58,013 nt of DNA from Arachnopeziza araneosa (taxonomy: Eukaryota; Ascomycota; Leotiomycetes; Helotiales; Arachnopezizaceae). Both the position numbers and the translations under genes were made by a program. Of this stretch, positions 1 through 11,217 are shown one piece after another; positions within the stretch are counted from its first letter, which is position 1, and every line of letters begins with the position of its first letter. Location: the NCBI GenBank assembly GCA_003988855.1, contig QYAI01000190.1, forward strand, positions 1 to 58,013, given 5' to 3'. The notes beneath the pieces were generated by a model. That model worked only from the letters and a program-made list of their open reading frames with translations, searched no databases and had not been told where the DNA came from.

Positions 1-97
1 AATTTTACTTGATTTAATCGTCTTACCGGTCGCAAAAAGAATGGATTTTTGAGGGGCGGGCGAGTGCGGTGACCGTGCGAGTGCAGGGGAATACGAG

Positions 98-135
98 TAG
101 GCTCTCCTGCGTGGCACGTGATTATTGTACCAACA
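98..135 (+). repeat. 38-bp dispersed repeat, copy 1
   Basis: This 38-bp stretch starts TAGGCTCTC, contains GGCACGTGATTATTG and ends TACCAACA. It recurs at 43520-43557 in the same orientation with a single mismatch (C here, G there at the tenth base). It lies 140 bp upstream of the start codon of the dynamin-like gene. Flanking sequence is not shared. It may be the remnant of a mobile element or a conserved regulatory block. Confidence 0.8.
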
Positions 136-274
136 GACACAATCAATCCTACTTCTTCGCAGCTCCTTCTTTTCACAGCTCCTCCTCCTTCACAACTTCT
201 CCCTCTTCACAGCTTTCTTTTAAGTTGTCTTCAATTGTCCTAAAGTTTCGTCAGTAAAATTCCTTTACATCGCC

Positions 275-3200
275 ATGACAGACTCAGATGACCTCACTCT
301 GCCATCACTGCAGAGGCTGCAATCGGCCGAGCAAATGGAACTACTCGATGTTGTCGATTCTCTTCGCGCACTAGGTTTGAGTGAGATGGTTGATCTCCCA
401 CAACTCATCGTCTGTGGAGACCAGTCAAGTGGGAAAAGCTCCGTTCTCGAAGCTATTTCCGGTATTCCGTTTCCAAGACAAGACAACTTGTGCACTCGAT
501 TTGCCACCGAAGTTATCCTCCGTCGAGCCACAAAAGACGACATCTCTGTCACTATCGTGCCAGGAAAAGACAGGACACCAATCGAAAAGGAGAGGCTCTC
601 ACAATTTGGTCGCGATCTTAAAACCAAAGAGGATTTCAGAGGACTATTTGAGGTTGCCAGGGATGCTATGGGCCTGACGTCTACCGGAAAGTCCTTTTCA
701 AATGACATCTTGAGGGTTACATTTTGTGGCCCATCACAGCCTCAGCTTACACTTGTGGACCTCCCCGGCCTCATCCATTCGGAAACAAAATCGCAAACTG
801 CTGCCGACGTAAAACTGGTCCACAATCTCGTGTCTGGATATCTCGAGAACCCACGCAGCATAATTCTGGCCGTAATATCTGCCAAAAATGATATTGGCAA
901 CCAGATTATTTTACGCAGAGCTAGAGAAGTTGATCCCAAAGGTCTGCGCACGCTTGGGATAATCACCAAGCCAGATCTTCTAGTGAAAGGATCAAAGAGT
1001 GAGGAAGCTTTCATTACTTTGGCCAGGAACGAAGATGTCAAGTTTACATTAGGTTGGCATGTGGTGAGGAACCTGGATGCTTTGGTCTTGAATCAAAACA
1101 GTTCTCGAGATGAGCTAGAGACACTCTTCTTCCAAGAAAGTAATTTCAATTGCCTGCCTGATCACATTATTGGCATAAAATTCTTGAGAGCTCGTCTAAG
1201 TAAAGTTCTCTTTAATCAAATACGAACAGAGCTCCCACGGCTTGTTGGAGACATCGAGAACCAGATATCAACCGCGCGGAGTATTCAAGATAGACTTGGT
1301 CCAAGCCGGAAAGAAACGAATGAACAACGTGAATTTCTAATCTCTCTTAGCCAAACTTTTCAAACCATCTGTCGAGATGCTGTGAAGGGGGACTATGATC
1401 ATGAGTTCTTTCAGGATGACTCAAATCCAGAAGGGAGACTTTGTGCCCGTGTCATGAATATGCATTCCGAATTTGCAAAGAATATACGAGAGAATGGTGC
1501 ATATTGGCTTGTGGGGGATGGATATATTGGCGGTGGGGGGTATCGTACTCGTGAAGAAGCAATTAAAGACGCATGTAGGCTTTTGAAGAGAAGCCGTGGG
1601 AGAGAGGTATGCCAGCTATAATTTCTCGGGCAGTGATGCGAATAGCATATTGACTGACAACCCCTCAGTTACGCGGCCTACCAAATCCACTTCTTGTTGG
1701 TGAACTTTTTCGTCAGTACAGTCGGCCGTGGGGAGATCTAGCTCGAAACCACATCAAGAACGTATGGGAAACGACGAATAGATTCTTCGAGCTTCTTCTT
1801 CGGTACTTGACGGACGTTGATGTCTATGAGAATCTATTCCGATACTGGTTGTACCCAATCATGGAGGAGAGGCTGAATACTGCGTATTCTAAATTGGACG
1901 ACCTCCTCGAAGTACACAAAGACCACCCAATGACGACAAATGTTCAATTCATCAACAATATAAAAGGTTTCCGAAAAGACGGTAACCAAGATCTGGACAT
2001 GGATATGGACATGGTCGCCGCTGAGGAGGCTTTTGACAACATGAATGTATATTATGAGGTAATTCCACTTTGATATCCACAATAATAATACACTAACATG
2101 CCGTTACACTCTAGATTGCCTTGAATCTTTTTACAGACAACGTACCATCCCTTGCGGTACAAGCGCCGATCATTAGAGAAGTGCCGAAGATATTCTGTCC
2201 TACTGTTGTATTTTCAATGGATGCAAAAGTTGTGAGGCAAATAGCTGGAGAAACAGACGAGAAGATTCTTGAGAGAGACAACATTCTACGGAGATTAAAT
2301 ATCCTGGAAAATGGCTCTCGGATTTGCAAGCAATATGCAAGACGATCACCACCCTGTAGGTATATTTTCAGCCTACCTCAAAATTACAGCTAACCACCTC
2401 AGCCATTGACTCTACATCAGATGATGTTAAAACTTCAGAAATTCCTCCAAGGGGTGGAAAACGAACCGAAAAGGATGAGCGGACTGAAGACTCATTTTCA
2501 ACTCGTCGAAACTTTCCGGAATCACTACCCGACCAAGGAATTATCTCCAATCCATTTGGTCGCTTATCAACTTCAGCTCAAAGTGATCTTCCGCAATTTG
2601 AGAAGCCACAGGATTCTGTTTTGCCAAACAAGGCCAAAAGTGGTAAATCTGTTATCACTTTTAGAACCGTACATAACGGAGTTGAGGGTGAGGGTGAACA
2701 AAAAAAGCCTCCCGTCTCATTATTTGGGTCACTATCGAGTGTACCAGGTCATGACGTAACCGCATCTCCTGGACTTTTTGCCTCGCAGCCTAAGAGTGTG
2801 GCACCTACTGGTTCGCTCTTTGGCTCAACACCCACGTCAAGTGGGTCAGGTCTTTTTGCGAACTTAGGAAATTCCGCGCCCGCAAATGCCAATTCGCCCT
2901 TCGGTTCATTATCAACGTCAAGTACACCTAGCCTTCAGGCAACCGCAAAGCCCAGCGGCGGACTATTTGGATCTCCCCAAACCGTGACATCTGGACGAGG
3001 TGCCTTCAGCTTCCCTACTACTAAGCCCACTACTTCAGAGAGTGGGAAATCACCATCTTCCGGCCAAACAGCTTCTCCTCGAATTAATAAATCCGACAAT
3101 TTCCCGAAGTGAGTGAGTGTTGTGTTTTATGACACGAAATATCCCATTCCAAGCCTCTACTTATTTTTGCACGCAAGATTTTTAACACACAGATTTTTCG

Positions 3201-3422
3201 GCGCAAGCACTCTTAGCAGAACATTTGATCCATTGATAGAAGCTGAGCCTAACTCCTCTACCAATCAAAAGAATTCCTTCCAAAATGTTTCTTGCCTACC
3301 GGAATTCCGGAATAGTTCATTTGAAGTTTGTAAAATCTTTGGGTTTATTCAGTGTAATTTTTACGCTAATCTTTCCCCAGGAAATGCGAATGGCGGATTA
3401 CAGTGCTCTTGGCAAGATATAA
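275..3422 (+). CDS. Dynamin-like GTPase with C-terminal FG-nucleoporin-like repeats
   Basis: Six exons are proposed: 275-1606, 1669-2058, 2115-2355, 2403-3108, 3193-3325 and 3381-3422, giving 947 residues with consistent phase. The GTPase domain shows the P-loop GDQSSGKSS (residues 48-56), switch-2 DLPG (162-165) and TKPD (231-234). A stalk follows, and a GED-like segment lies at about 560-655. No PH domain is visible, as in Mx-type and fungal dynamin-related proteins. From about residue 720 the protein turns into Ser/Thr/Gly-rich sequence with repeats such as SLFGS, GLFAS, GLFAN, SPFGS and GGLFGS. It ends SFEEMRMADYSALGKI; I recall similar EELRxADY ends in fungal FG-rich proteins. A shorter reading stops at 3112, but the canonical donor GTGAGT at 3109 and the conserved end favour the longer model. 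The role is inferred to be membrane or nuclear-pore remodelling. Confidence 0.85.
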
Positions 3423-3725
3423 GCTTAGCGGCGATGCGGTTCTTCAGCCTTAGCGCACAACCGCTAAACAAAATTGTTTTTCCTTGAGATCTTGTGATGA
3501 TTTTAGGTCCAAGACCCAGTACTCTATTTCTGTTAAATTAGTTAGCTTGTACTAGCAAGATGCCTTGTTACCTAACCTCTCTCCCTGTGACAGACAAGCA
3601 ATTTTCTTGTTGACAGCCGGATTATATAGCTCATTCAACACGCCCGCCCTGCCAATTCGGTACATAATCTCTTTCCTGAGTCCTGCAAATCTTTTTCTCT
3701 GTCTGAACTTGTACTCAACATCAAC

Positions 3726-5600
3726 ATGTACCTTTTCAACCTCGCACTCACAGTTTTCAGCACCACAGCTTATGGGCATCCGTTAACGGAAAAAACAACA
3801 CGCGACTCTCGTAGCTCAAGCGGTGATAATCACCATATCTTACGGGGCGTCCAAGCCCCAAACTCAACTCACAAGACCTCCACAACCACAATCCCTATCG
3901 CCGACCTCAAGCGGGAATTTCCTACTCTCCTCGACCCGGGCTATCACGAGATCCCCTTCGACTGGGAGGCCTACAACCTCGGCATCGACCGGGAGATCCT
4001 CGACGAGCTGTTCGTCAATAGCAACCCCATCTACGATGCGACGTCGGATCGCCTGGGCACCCGCCCCGACACCCTGCGTTGGTTTGATCAGTGGCACGAG
4101 ATGATTGAAAGGGATGGACCGGCTGAACCTGCGGAGCCCAAGAGCATTCTTCCCGAGTCGAGGGAGGATCGCGATCTCCGGGTTCGGGTTTGGGAAGGTG
4201 TGGTGGCGGAGGAGGAGGAGGGGCTGCGGACTTTGGTTCTGAGCAGTACTACAGGTTTCGGCAGCTCTGAACTTAGCTCTGCTCCCAGCTCTACTGTTTT
4301 CGTCACAAGCTTCAGCAGCTTTACACTTAGCTCTGCTCCCAGCTTTACTACTCTTGTCACAAGCACCAGCAGCTCGATACTCATCTCTACACCCACCACT
4401 ACCTCGAATTTGTATGCGGCTACCGCTACTTTTGATGTGGATCCTCCTCGCTTTCCCGATCCATATTATGGAGGGGTTCCTTATCTTGTCCCTGTTCGCG
4501 ATCCTGAACCGACTCCGGGTCCTGAGTCTGTTCCTGCGCCTCAACCTGCTCCTGAGCCTAAACCCATTCCTGAACCTGAACCGGAACCTGAGCCAGAACC
4601 TGAACCAGAGTTTATTCCTGACCCCGGCCCTGATCCTGGCCCCGAATTTGTTCCCAATTTTGGACCCATCGGTCCTCAGTATATACCCAATCCTGTACTT
4701 GTTCCTCCCTCTAGACCAGATCCTCAACTTGCACCTATGCCCAATCTTGGACCTCCCAAAAATCCCAACGAGGAAGCAGGTGGTAATCCCTTCGACGTGC
4801 CATTCTCCGTGCCGACCGAAGATGCACCTCCGCCCTTAATGACAATCAGCCCCAAACCCGCCCTCGATCTTCCCGACCAGCTAGCCGCCGACTTCTCCTT
4901 CGACCAGAGCTGGGACTACGTCAACTCGGAAACATCATGGGTCCCATACGACGAGCCTCATCGCAAAGCGCTCCTGATGCAAGTCCAGATGCGGATTGCA
5001 GAGCAACTCCGCCACCCCCGCCAACCCCTCATCTGCAACGGACCGCACCACGAATCACAGACCCAGGTCGCACCGTTCGAGCTGTCCTGCTTCCCAGACA
5101 AAGCCAAGCAGATCAAGTATTGGAACCCCGGTATACCGGTCAACGTCCTCCCCGAAGTGAGAGAAGTGGTGCGCCTCCTCCTCCACGAGACCAACTGGGA
5201 ATTCCGCTGCCAGCGCCGCTGGAACCACGACATCAAATACGACTTCCTCTGCTCCCCACAATCCGTCGGTCCCTACCAGCCCGAGCGACTGGGGGCGCTG
5301 TTCAACGTCACGGCCATCATCACCAAGGACGATCCGTGGAGGATCGCGCAGCTGAAGTGGGAGGTGCAGCGAGCGATCACGACGCTGACGTTCAATCGCA
5401 AGTGGCACATGCACTGTAGACGCTACGATGACTTTGACATGTCCCCCATGAGCTGCGATTTCTTCACCATCTATCCCATCGGGGCGGATTTTGGCACGTG
5501 GCATGCGCCGCCCACAAGTTGGTGGTGGCAGGATTATGTCAATGCCAACGCCGATTGCCCGTTTCCGAACGGGCCACACAACAATTGTATATTTCCTTGA
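3726..5600 (+). CDS. Secreted proline-rich protein with Cys-containing C-terminal domain
   Basis: This is an intronless frame of 624 residues. It begins MYLFNLALTVFSTTAYGHP, a plausible signal peptide with cleavage near residue 18. The central part (about residues 165-235) is Ser/Thr-rich, like an O-glycosylated linker. It is followed by a Pro/Glu low-complexity block at about 255-315 with tandem PEPEPEPEP and PDPGPDPGPE. The last about 200 residues form a compact region with at least eight cysteines and many Trp/His, ending PHNNCIFP. I do not recognise this C-terminal domain. The layout of signal, stalk and disulphide domain suggests an extracellular or cell-wall protein. No transmembrane segment or GPI signal is evident at the C-terminus. 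Confidence 0.7.
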   Translation: MYLFNLALTVFSTTAYGHPLTEKTTRDSRSSSGDNHHILRGVQAPNSTHKTSTTTIPIADLKREFPTLLDPGYHEIPFDWEAYNLGIDREILDELFVNSNPIYDATSDRLGTRPDTLRWFDQWHEMIERDGPAEPAEPKSILPESREDRDLRVRVWEGVVAEEEEGLRTLVLSSTTGFGSSELSSAPSSTVFVTSFSSFTLSSAPSFTTLVTSTSSSILISTPTTTSNLYAATATFDVDPPRFPDPYYGGVPYLVPVRDPEPTPGPESVPAPQPAPEPKPIPEPEPEPEPEPEPEFIPDPGPDPGPEFVPNFGPIGPQYIPNPVLVPPSRPDPQLAPMPNLGPPKNPNEEAGGNPFDVPFSVPTEDAPPPLMTISPKPALDLPDQLAADFSFDQSWDYVNSETSWVPYDEPHRKALLMQVQMRIAEQLRHPRQPLICNGPHHESQTQVAPFELSCFPDKAKQIKYWNPGIPVNVLPEVREVVRLLLHETNWEFRCQRRWNHDIKYDFLCSPQSVGPYQPERLGALFNVTAIITKDDPWRIAQLKWEVQRAITTLTFNRKWHMHCRRYDDFDMSPMSCDFFTIYPIGADFGTWHAPPTSWWWQDYVNANADCPFPNGPHNNCIFP

Positions 5601-6566
5601 TCTGTGTTTTGTCAGGTGGGTTTGTTTGTTGATGGGTGGGGATTATGTATTTCCTTGATCTGTGGTGTTTTGTCGGGTGGTTTTTACTTGTTGATGGGTG
5701 GAGAATCAAGATGGCGTGGAGGGTACTGGAATTCTCGGACCGGATGGTTTGGGTTGTTTAATGTTTGGACTTGTATCTTGATGAGGTATTCGCGAATATG
5801 GTCAAGTAGATGCGAAACTTGCATTTCATATCCCATATGAATCAGCGCTTTTCATGGTTATTCACATGAGAGAATCTTTGAAGATTACCGTAATCACAGC
5901 CCATGCTTTGCTGTCTCTGTAGCCAGGAACAGCCCCGTCGATGCGGTCCCACGCTGTCCTGTGCTGACTGTTACGAGTACTCCGGGAGAGGTCAAATCTC
6001 GGGTGTTTGCAACGCTGATGACATGACACGGCGCGGTAGTGTGAAATCTCCCAGGAGATGAGGGAGCTGAAGGGCGACCATGATGTCTGGCAGCCGGAGA
6101 GGAGTTGGGGAACGTTGCAAGAGTGGGAATGAGGTGCAACACCGCTGGGAAGAGAGGGTATCCCGAATTATCGAGGCAGAGACACCGCCCCAGCCCTACC
6201 AAGCAGCCAGCCTCGTGAAAAACGCCTATCGTGTGGTCCGACGGGGGGGCGAGAGGCTGTGCAAAACCCGGCTGTGCTGCGACGACGGCCAGGCGTGATT
6301 GGGTCCCCTCCATCGGCGACCTTTCCAACCACGACATGTATGCCTACCTCAGACACCCATTATTGCTACCTCGAATCTAGCTGCTAGGACGGGGCATATC
6401 TACCTAGCCTCACCTCACCTCACCTCACCTCTCCTTTCCTCTCCTCTCCTCTCCTCTCCTCTCCAGCACAGCTCCCACCTCTCATTCTTCTCTCACCCTC
6501 CACGCTCTCTTTCTCTTAGACTTCACTCTCCGCTCGTTACACCACGCTCGCTCGCTGCTCGCAAAC
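5601..6566. other. Intergenic region with CT-rich promoter
   Basis: This stretch separates the secreted-protein gene from the next plus-strand gene. Short frames on both strands show no domain, signal or conserved start and are judged spurious. The last about 160 bp form a pyrimidine-rich leader, including the pentanucleotide array annotated separately. Confidence 0.6.
6409..6464 (+). repeat. Pentanucleotide microsatellite (CACCT)n-(CTCCT)n
   Basis: About four CACCT units pass directly into about seven CTCCT-like units. The array ends about 100 bp upstream of the ATG at 6567, in a position typical of the pyrimidine-rich leader of a fungal promoter. Confidence 0.85.
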
Positions 6567-7672
6567 ATGTCTGTGAAGCCCCTCTACGTCATTGTCCCCG
6601 ACCGGGATCCCCTCCAGGATCCGCTCATGTTCCTTGCCGGCGGCGCCCTCATCCCCCTCTGCAAAGTCGCCCTGTTGGATGCGTTCTGGGGCGATCCGGG
6701 ACCGCTCTTCGACACGACGCGGGCTTCCGTGGATCGCTATTTCGAGTACTTTGAAACCCAGTGCCGGCTCGCCCTCTACAACTGGGAGAAGTACGATCTC
6801 TCCGAGCTGCGCTTTCGTCACGTGACGGAAGTGGCCCAGATGCTGAAGGCGGGTGCGAGAAGGGATGAGATGGAGATTTATCTGTCCGAGCGGTTACCAG
6901 GGGACTGTAGTGTCATCACCTCTGAGATTGTGGATCTGACTGTGAGGTTGCTGTTGATGACTCCCGTGTGGAGCTTTTGGCAGGGTGTGAGTCCCGGCGA
7001 GACGAGTTTGACCTGGGTGGAGGGTACCGTGGGCTACGCGCTGAAGAGGCATTTCAGAGGGAGGGGAGGAAGTAAATCGGAAGAGCACATGCAGATTCCG
7101 GGGATCGAACAGCCCATCATACTCCAGAAATCTTTCACGGCGGTGGGAATTGAGGAGAAGGCGGGCATGAGGGTTGTCTGGACGAGCAATCTCCTCGATC
7201 ATCTGACGATGAGGACCGAGGATAATAGCGTGCTGATTTTCCATCATGCTTCCTTTCTGAGCTATCAGAAGAACAAGTATGTCTTTCGCTCTCACCACCC
7301 GTTGGAGGAACTATTACTGACTTTTATTGGCAGTCCACTCTATCCCCCCGGCCTCATCGACGAAACCCTCAGAACCCTCGCTCTTCTCCTTCCCTCCACG
7401 GAAAACAACACGAAAGAATGGTTCCTGCGACAGCACTTGGACAGACATCTTGACCTAGAAGCGGTACGGTGTCGACCCCTCAGCAGGGAGGAGAGGAATA
7501 TCGAGAGGTTTGAGTGAGTCTGCCCCATCTGGTCATGATATGCCGTGCTGATGAATGCAGTTTCTGGAAAGAGCGACTCGCCAATTTGAAATCCGTCTAC
7601 GATCGATCGAAACCTGCGAAATCGAATTCGTTGCTGAAGAGGTGTCTCTCTGCTATTCATTTGAGGTCATGA
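6567..7672 (+). CDS. Conserved fungal protein of unknown function
   Basis: The start is ATG 6567 (MSVKPLYVIVPDRDPL). A 57-nt intron is likely at 7277-7333 (GTATGT ... CTGAC ... GGCAG); its length is a multiple of three, so the unspliced frame reads through. A second intron lies at 7514-7560, after which exon 7561-7672 gives DFWKERLANLKSVYDRSKP. The protein is about 335 residues, rich in aromatic residues and lacking a signal peptide. It has well-conserved-looking segments (SPGETSLTWVEGTVGYALK, VWTSNLLDHLTM, IFHHASFLSYQK). I recognise this as a common ascomycete hypothetical family but know no function. The C-terminal end after SLLKR is uncertain, since further introns could extend it. Confidence 0.7.
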
Positions 7673-8683
7673 TATAATATAAAAGTTTGGAGGACAATGG
7701 TGTTTGGTGGGACAATAATGGCGTTTGGAGGACAGTGGCGTAGGAGTTCTCAGTCGGCCTAGGAGGTGGACTTGTATATCACTACATGATACCCATGATT
7801 TTGATCTAGTCTACGATAGGAACGAGAGTTTGAGACTCTCATGACAAAGCATAGTCCTGAAAATTTCACACAGACGTGGAAAATTATCTACCGAGTGAAA
7901 GAATTCAGGTTGATCTACATCCTGGACGAAGAAACTAGTGGCCCATGAGTCGAGCTGAGGTCAAGGGACATCCAAATGACTTCCCCCGGAACCTCATATC
8001 AATTACGTCCTCTGATTTCTATTTCGATTGATCTACCAATAGTCAGAATTTCCTCTTCGCCTTATTTCTAATTCATCGTATCCCTCTCTCTTCTCTCCCA
8101 TCTCAATCAATTGAAACTGCATGAAGAATCCGCTGGGAGTGTACGGGACGGAGACAACACTACATTCAATTTTGCATCATCCTTGCTGAATGATTAATTT
8201 ATGATGAACTACAAAATTGACGGGAGCCATGACGGCCTTTTTGTGTACGATATTTTGGCTGCGGGTTATTTGAGGGTCCTCGACCTGAGGATCGCCAAGA
8301 ATGAGAAGTGTGCAGCATAGTCCGAGTTCATACGCAAAAAAAATAAAAATAAAATCCGCCTTTACATTAGAGAAAAACCCAAATCAACGCGTCGTCATGT
8401 GTCTCACATCGTGATGAGAAGAGAAGAAGAAATTACAAAATATATGAGGGATTCCAGCCCGGGTTTTGATCCTCCTTGGCTTGTTTTCGAGGACAATACA
8501 AGATCTCATGCCTATCCCGATACGCCTTCCTCGTGGCAACTGCCTTATAGCTAAGTTTACGGCAGGGAGATTTCGCTCGTTGGTGATAGGGACGCGGTCA
8601 CCCGTTCGGCTTTCACCTCTCTACTCAACCCGCACGTTATTTGGCCCATGCCAGGTTTTTATCGACTCGTCTTCTGAAATCAC
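7673..8683. other. Intergenic, no gene seen
   Basis: This kilobase lies between the 3' ends of two convergent genes and is AT-rich with A-tracts near 8336-8352. No frame with recognisable protein features, no RNA gene and no repeat array was found. Confidence 0.6.
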
Positions 8684-10376
8684 TCATTTGAGCCCTTGTC
8701 CCCGTAAATAATCTTCCCAGACCTTCTCAATGTCATTTTTGTAGATCCAATCCATCCACCCCTCTGGTCGTCTTCCTGCCAGCCCGACTTGATTCATCCT
8801 CTGACGCAAGGCGTCGTCAAAGTTTTCATGGGTGGTCTCTCTTACTTTTTGTAAGTGCGCAGCTTGCGAGTCCCGGAATTGAAACCTGTGGTAGATAATA
8901 TCATTATCCTGAGTTTCATTGCGGCTGTACGTGATGGATGTATCTCAACTTACATTCGTTGATAGTAAGGGGTTCTGATGGAGTCGAATACGCGAAGTGC
9001 GTCGGCAACAGGTGTGGGAGATGAACGCACGTGCTCGAGAGCTCGAGCTATCATCCAGCCGTCTTCCATGGCAAAGGCCGAGCCGGAACCAAATGCTCCT
9101 GAAAACGTGGTTTAGATACACGAGTACCGAATTAAGCAGAATGAGGGACGTACCGGCAAGGGGATGACTAGCGTCTCCAATAAGTACGACCTTATCCCAA
9201 CCGGTAACATTATCTATACACGGCCCTGAAAACAATGCGAACTCCTTCCAGGCACCCTCAGGTACCTGCGCCAGCGCCTCTCTCACTCTCGGGTCGTAGT
9301 CCTAATTACATCACAAGGATCAGATTGACCAGCGTTCCCACTACGGGTCTCGTACCTGGAATCGGGAGAGCACTTTCTCATTACTTGCTGGTATACCCCA
9401 GCTCACAGTTGTGCCCAAAACCTCGGGCTCGAGGGTCGATCGACATGAGAACTCAAACATCGCATCCGGCTCTGCCGCGTCGTCCACAGGTGACATGTAG
9501 ATGTGGCCCCCGACACCAAACCACCAAGTTGTTTCCAAGGGGAAATCGGGGATGTGGGAAAGAGACGCAACAGGGCAGAGGACGCGCCAAGCGGTGTTCC
9601 CTAGAGGCAAAAAGCTGTCAATAATCCGATCTTTCCGCTTGGATATATGCATCTACTCAACCTACCTGTATATCGAAGCTCGTAGTCGGGAATTATAGAG
9701 CGCCTCGCTACCTAGCGACAGGTTCAGAAGATTCCAATATTAGACACTGGAGCGAACTGACCGAACGTATTCCATCCCCGCCAATGACAAGATCTGCGGT
9801 CGTCTCTGTCCCATCTAGAAACAGCAATCGTACACCTCCTCTCTCTACATTTTCCAGCGACGAAAGCTTCTTGTTAAAACGGATGATGTTTTTGGGGACC
9901 TGTGCACCGAGGGCAGCTTGCAACCGAGTCCTGCGAACTCTCGTGGGCCCCCGTTTTATTGGGACAGCGGAGCTTGGTTCTGGCAGAAAAGTCTCGCCCG
10001 TGTAACCATTTCTGAAGAGAGATTCGAGTTAGTACTGCAGTCCAACAATCGAAAAAATTATCACAATGATTGATTCAAGTCAGTTCCACAATGGGACACT
10101 TCATGCCCTCGGCAAAATCCAGTCATGCCCAACTCACCTTCTTACGAGTGGTTGCGTGGGAGCTCCCGCAACTCCATCTGCAGCACCGAGCAACTCCAAC
10201 ACCTTCCAGGAATTCTCGGCGACGCTGATCCCAGCGCCGTACTCTTTCAACTCCGGCCCTTGCTCGAACAGACGCACGGAAACATCGGGCAGCGCTGAGA
10301 GGGCAATGGCAGCTGAGAGGCCACCGATTCCTCCACCTACGATGGCGATGTCGATGTTCAAAGGGGATTTACTCAT
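8684..10376 (-). CDS. FAD-dependent monooxygenase, salicylate-hydroxylase type
   Basis: Seven exons on the minus strand (10376-10138, 10011-9762, 9711-9666, 9600-9356, 9301-9154, 9098-8954, 8885-8684) give 424 residues in consistent phase. Start MSKSPLNIDIAIVGGGIGG carries the Rossmann GxGxxG. The group-A flavoprotein motifs follow in order: GGDGIRS near residue 160 and GDASHPLAGAFGSGSAFAME near 300, the second FAD/DG contact. The family uses NAD(P)H and O2 to hydroxylate aromatic rings, often with decarboxylation (salicylate, 6-hydroxynicotinate and similar). A start 14 codons upstream at 10418 is possible. The gene is divergent from an MFS transporter, with a Zn2Cys6 regulator beyond, suggesting uptake and catabolism of one aromatic acid. 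The substrate cannot be told from sequence. Confidence 0.9.
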
Positions 10377-11217
10377 GGCGAAAGGCATGATGGGTGAGCA
10401 TTCTCTGATAAATCCCATGTATGTTTATTTTCAAAGGTAGGATCCGGAATCTAGCGTCTCTGTATAAGATGTCAGAAACTCGGAGAAGAATGATTTATAA
10501 TTGGGAGACGGAGATTCTAAAATTGACCACCTCGATAAGGAAAAGCAAGTGCACGGATAACAGAGCTGAGAAGCATAGGGTCAGAGAACTGGAAGTACAC
10601 GCTTTGTACTCCGTACGTTAAACAGACTTGGTCTCTCGCTCCCAGTGCAGCCATGAATTCCGAATTCCGAGCTCTACGCGATTGGACCATCCGGGACCGT
10701 GCAAGCCACATCCGAGCACATCCACCCAAGAGCCACTGCTACTCGCCCCACTGACCCTTTCCGTCGTGCGCTGACTGGCTGTCTTCGGGACGATGAACGC
10801 CCTCCGAAGGGAACAACGGCAAGACCATCGCTACTCAAGCAACGTATCAATGAGCGATGAGCAAAGATCAACAGTACTATTCGCTTCAATTTCCAGGTCG
10901 ATCGGCGCTCAACGCGGCTGAGGGAGTTCTGGCGCTTTCACCCCGCTGGATTGCGTCTTTGAAGAGAGTTATCACGAGAATAGGGCTTGTCTGGAGCTAG
11001 TCTAGCGCATGCCTCCATGTGAAGTTGATTGCCAGTCCACATAGGACTAGTGTGCCGCAAGAGTTGGTGCAGTATATATAACTTCTGTTCCATATCATAT
11101 CATGCTTGTACACTCTCAATAATCGTGTGATATTTTCAACTTCAGCATACACCTCTGTATCTATACCTGCCTTGACTTGCCAAAATCAATCCGGACTATC
11201 CTCCGCAATCGGTAGAC
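10377..11217. promoter_or_regulatory. Divergent promoter region of monooxygenase and MFS transporter
   Basis: These 840 bp hold no supportable gene and separate two divergently read genes, so they should carry both promoters. A TATA-like GTATATATAAC lies at about 11071-11081, about 140 bp before the transporter ATG. Several CCG/CGG triplets that a Zn2Cys6 protein could bind are present, but no clear paired site was established. Confidence 0.5.

Noticed and set aside
3864..4727. Long Arg-rich minus-strand frame opposite the secreted protein
   Set aside because: Mirror of the Pro/Glu repeat coding on the plus strand; the plus frame has a signal peptide and Cys domain.
5894..6337. Minus-strand frame of 147 codons
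   Set aside because: No domain, signal peptide or conserved pattern; it lies in a GC-rich intergenic stretch and overlaps other random frames.
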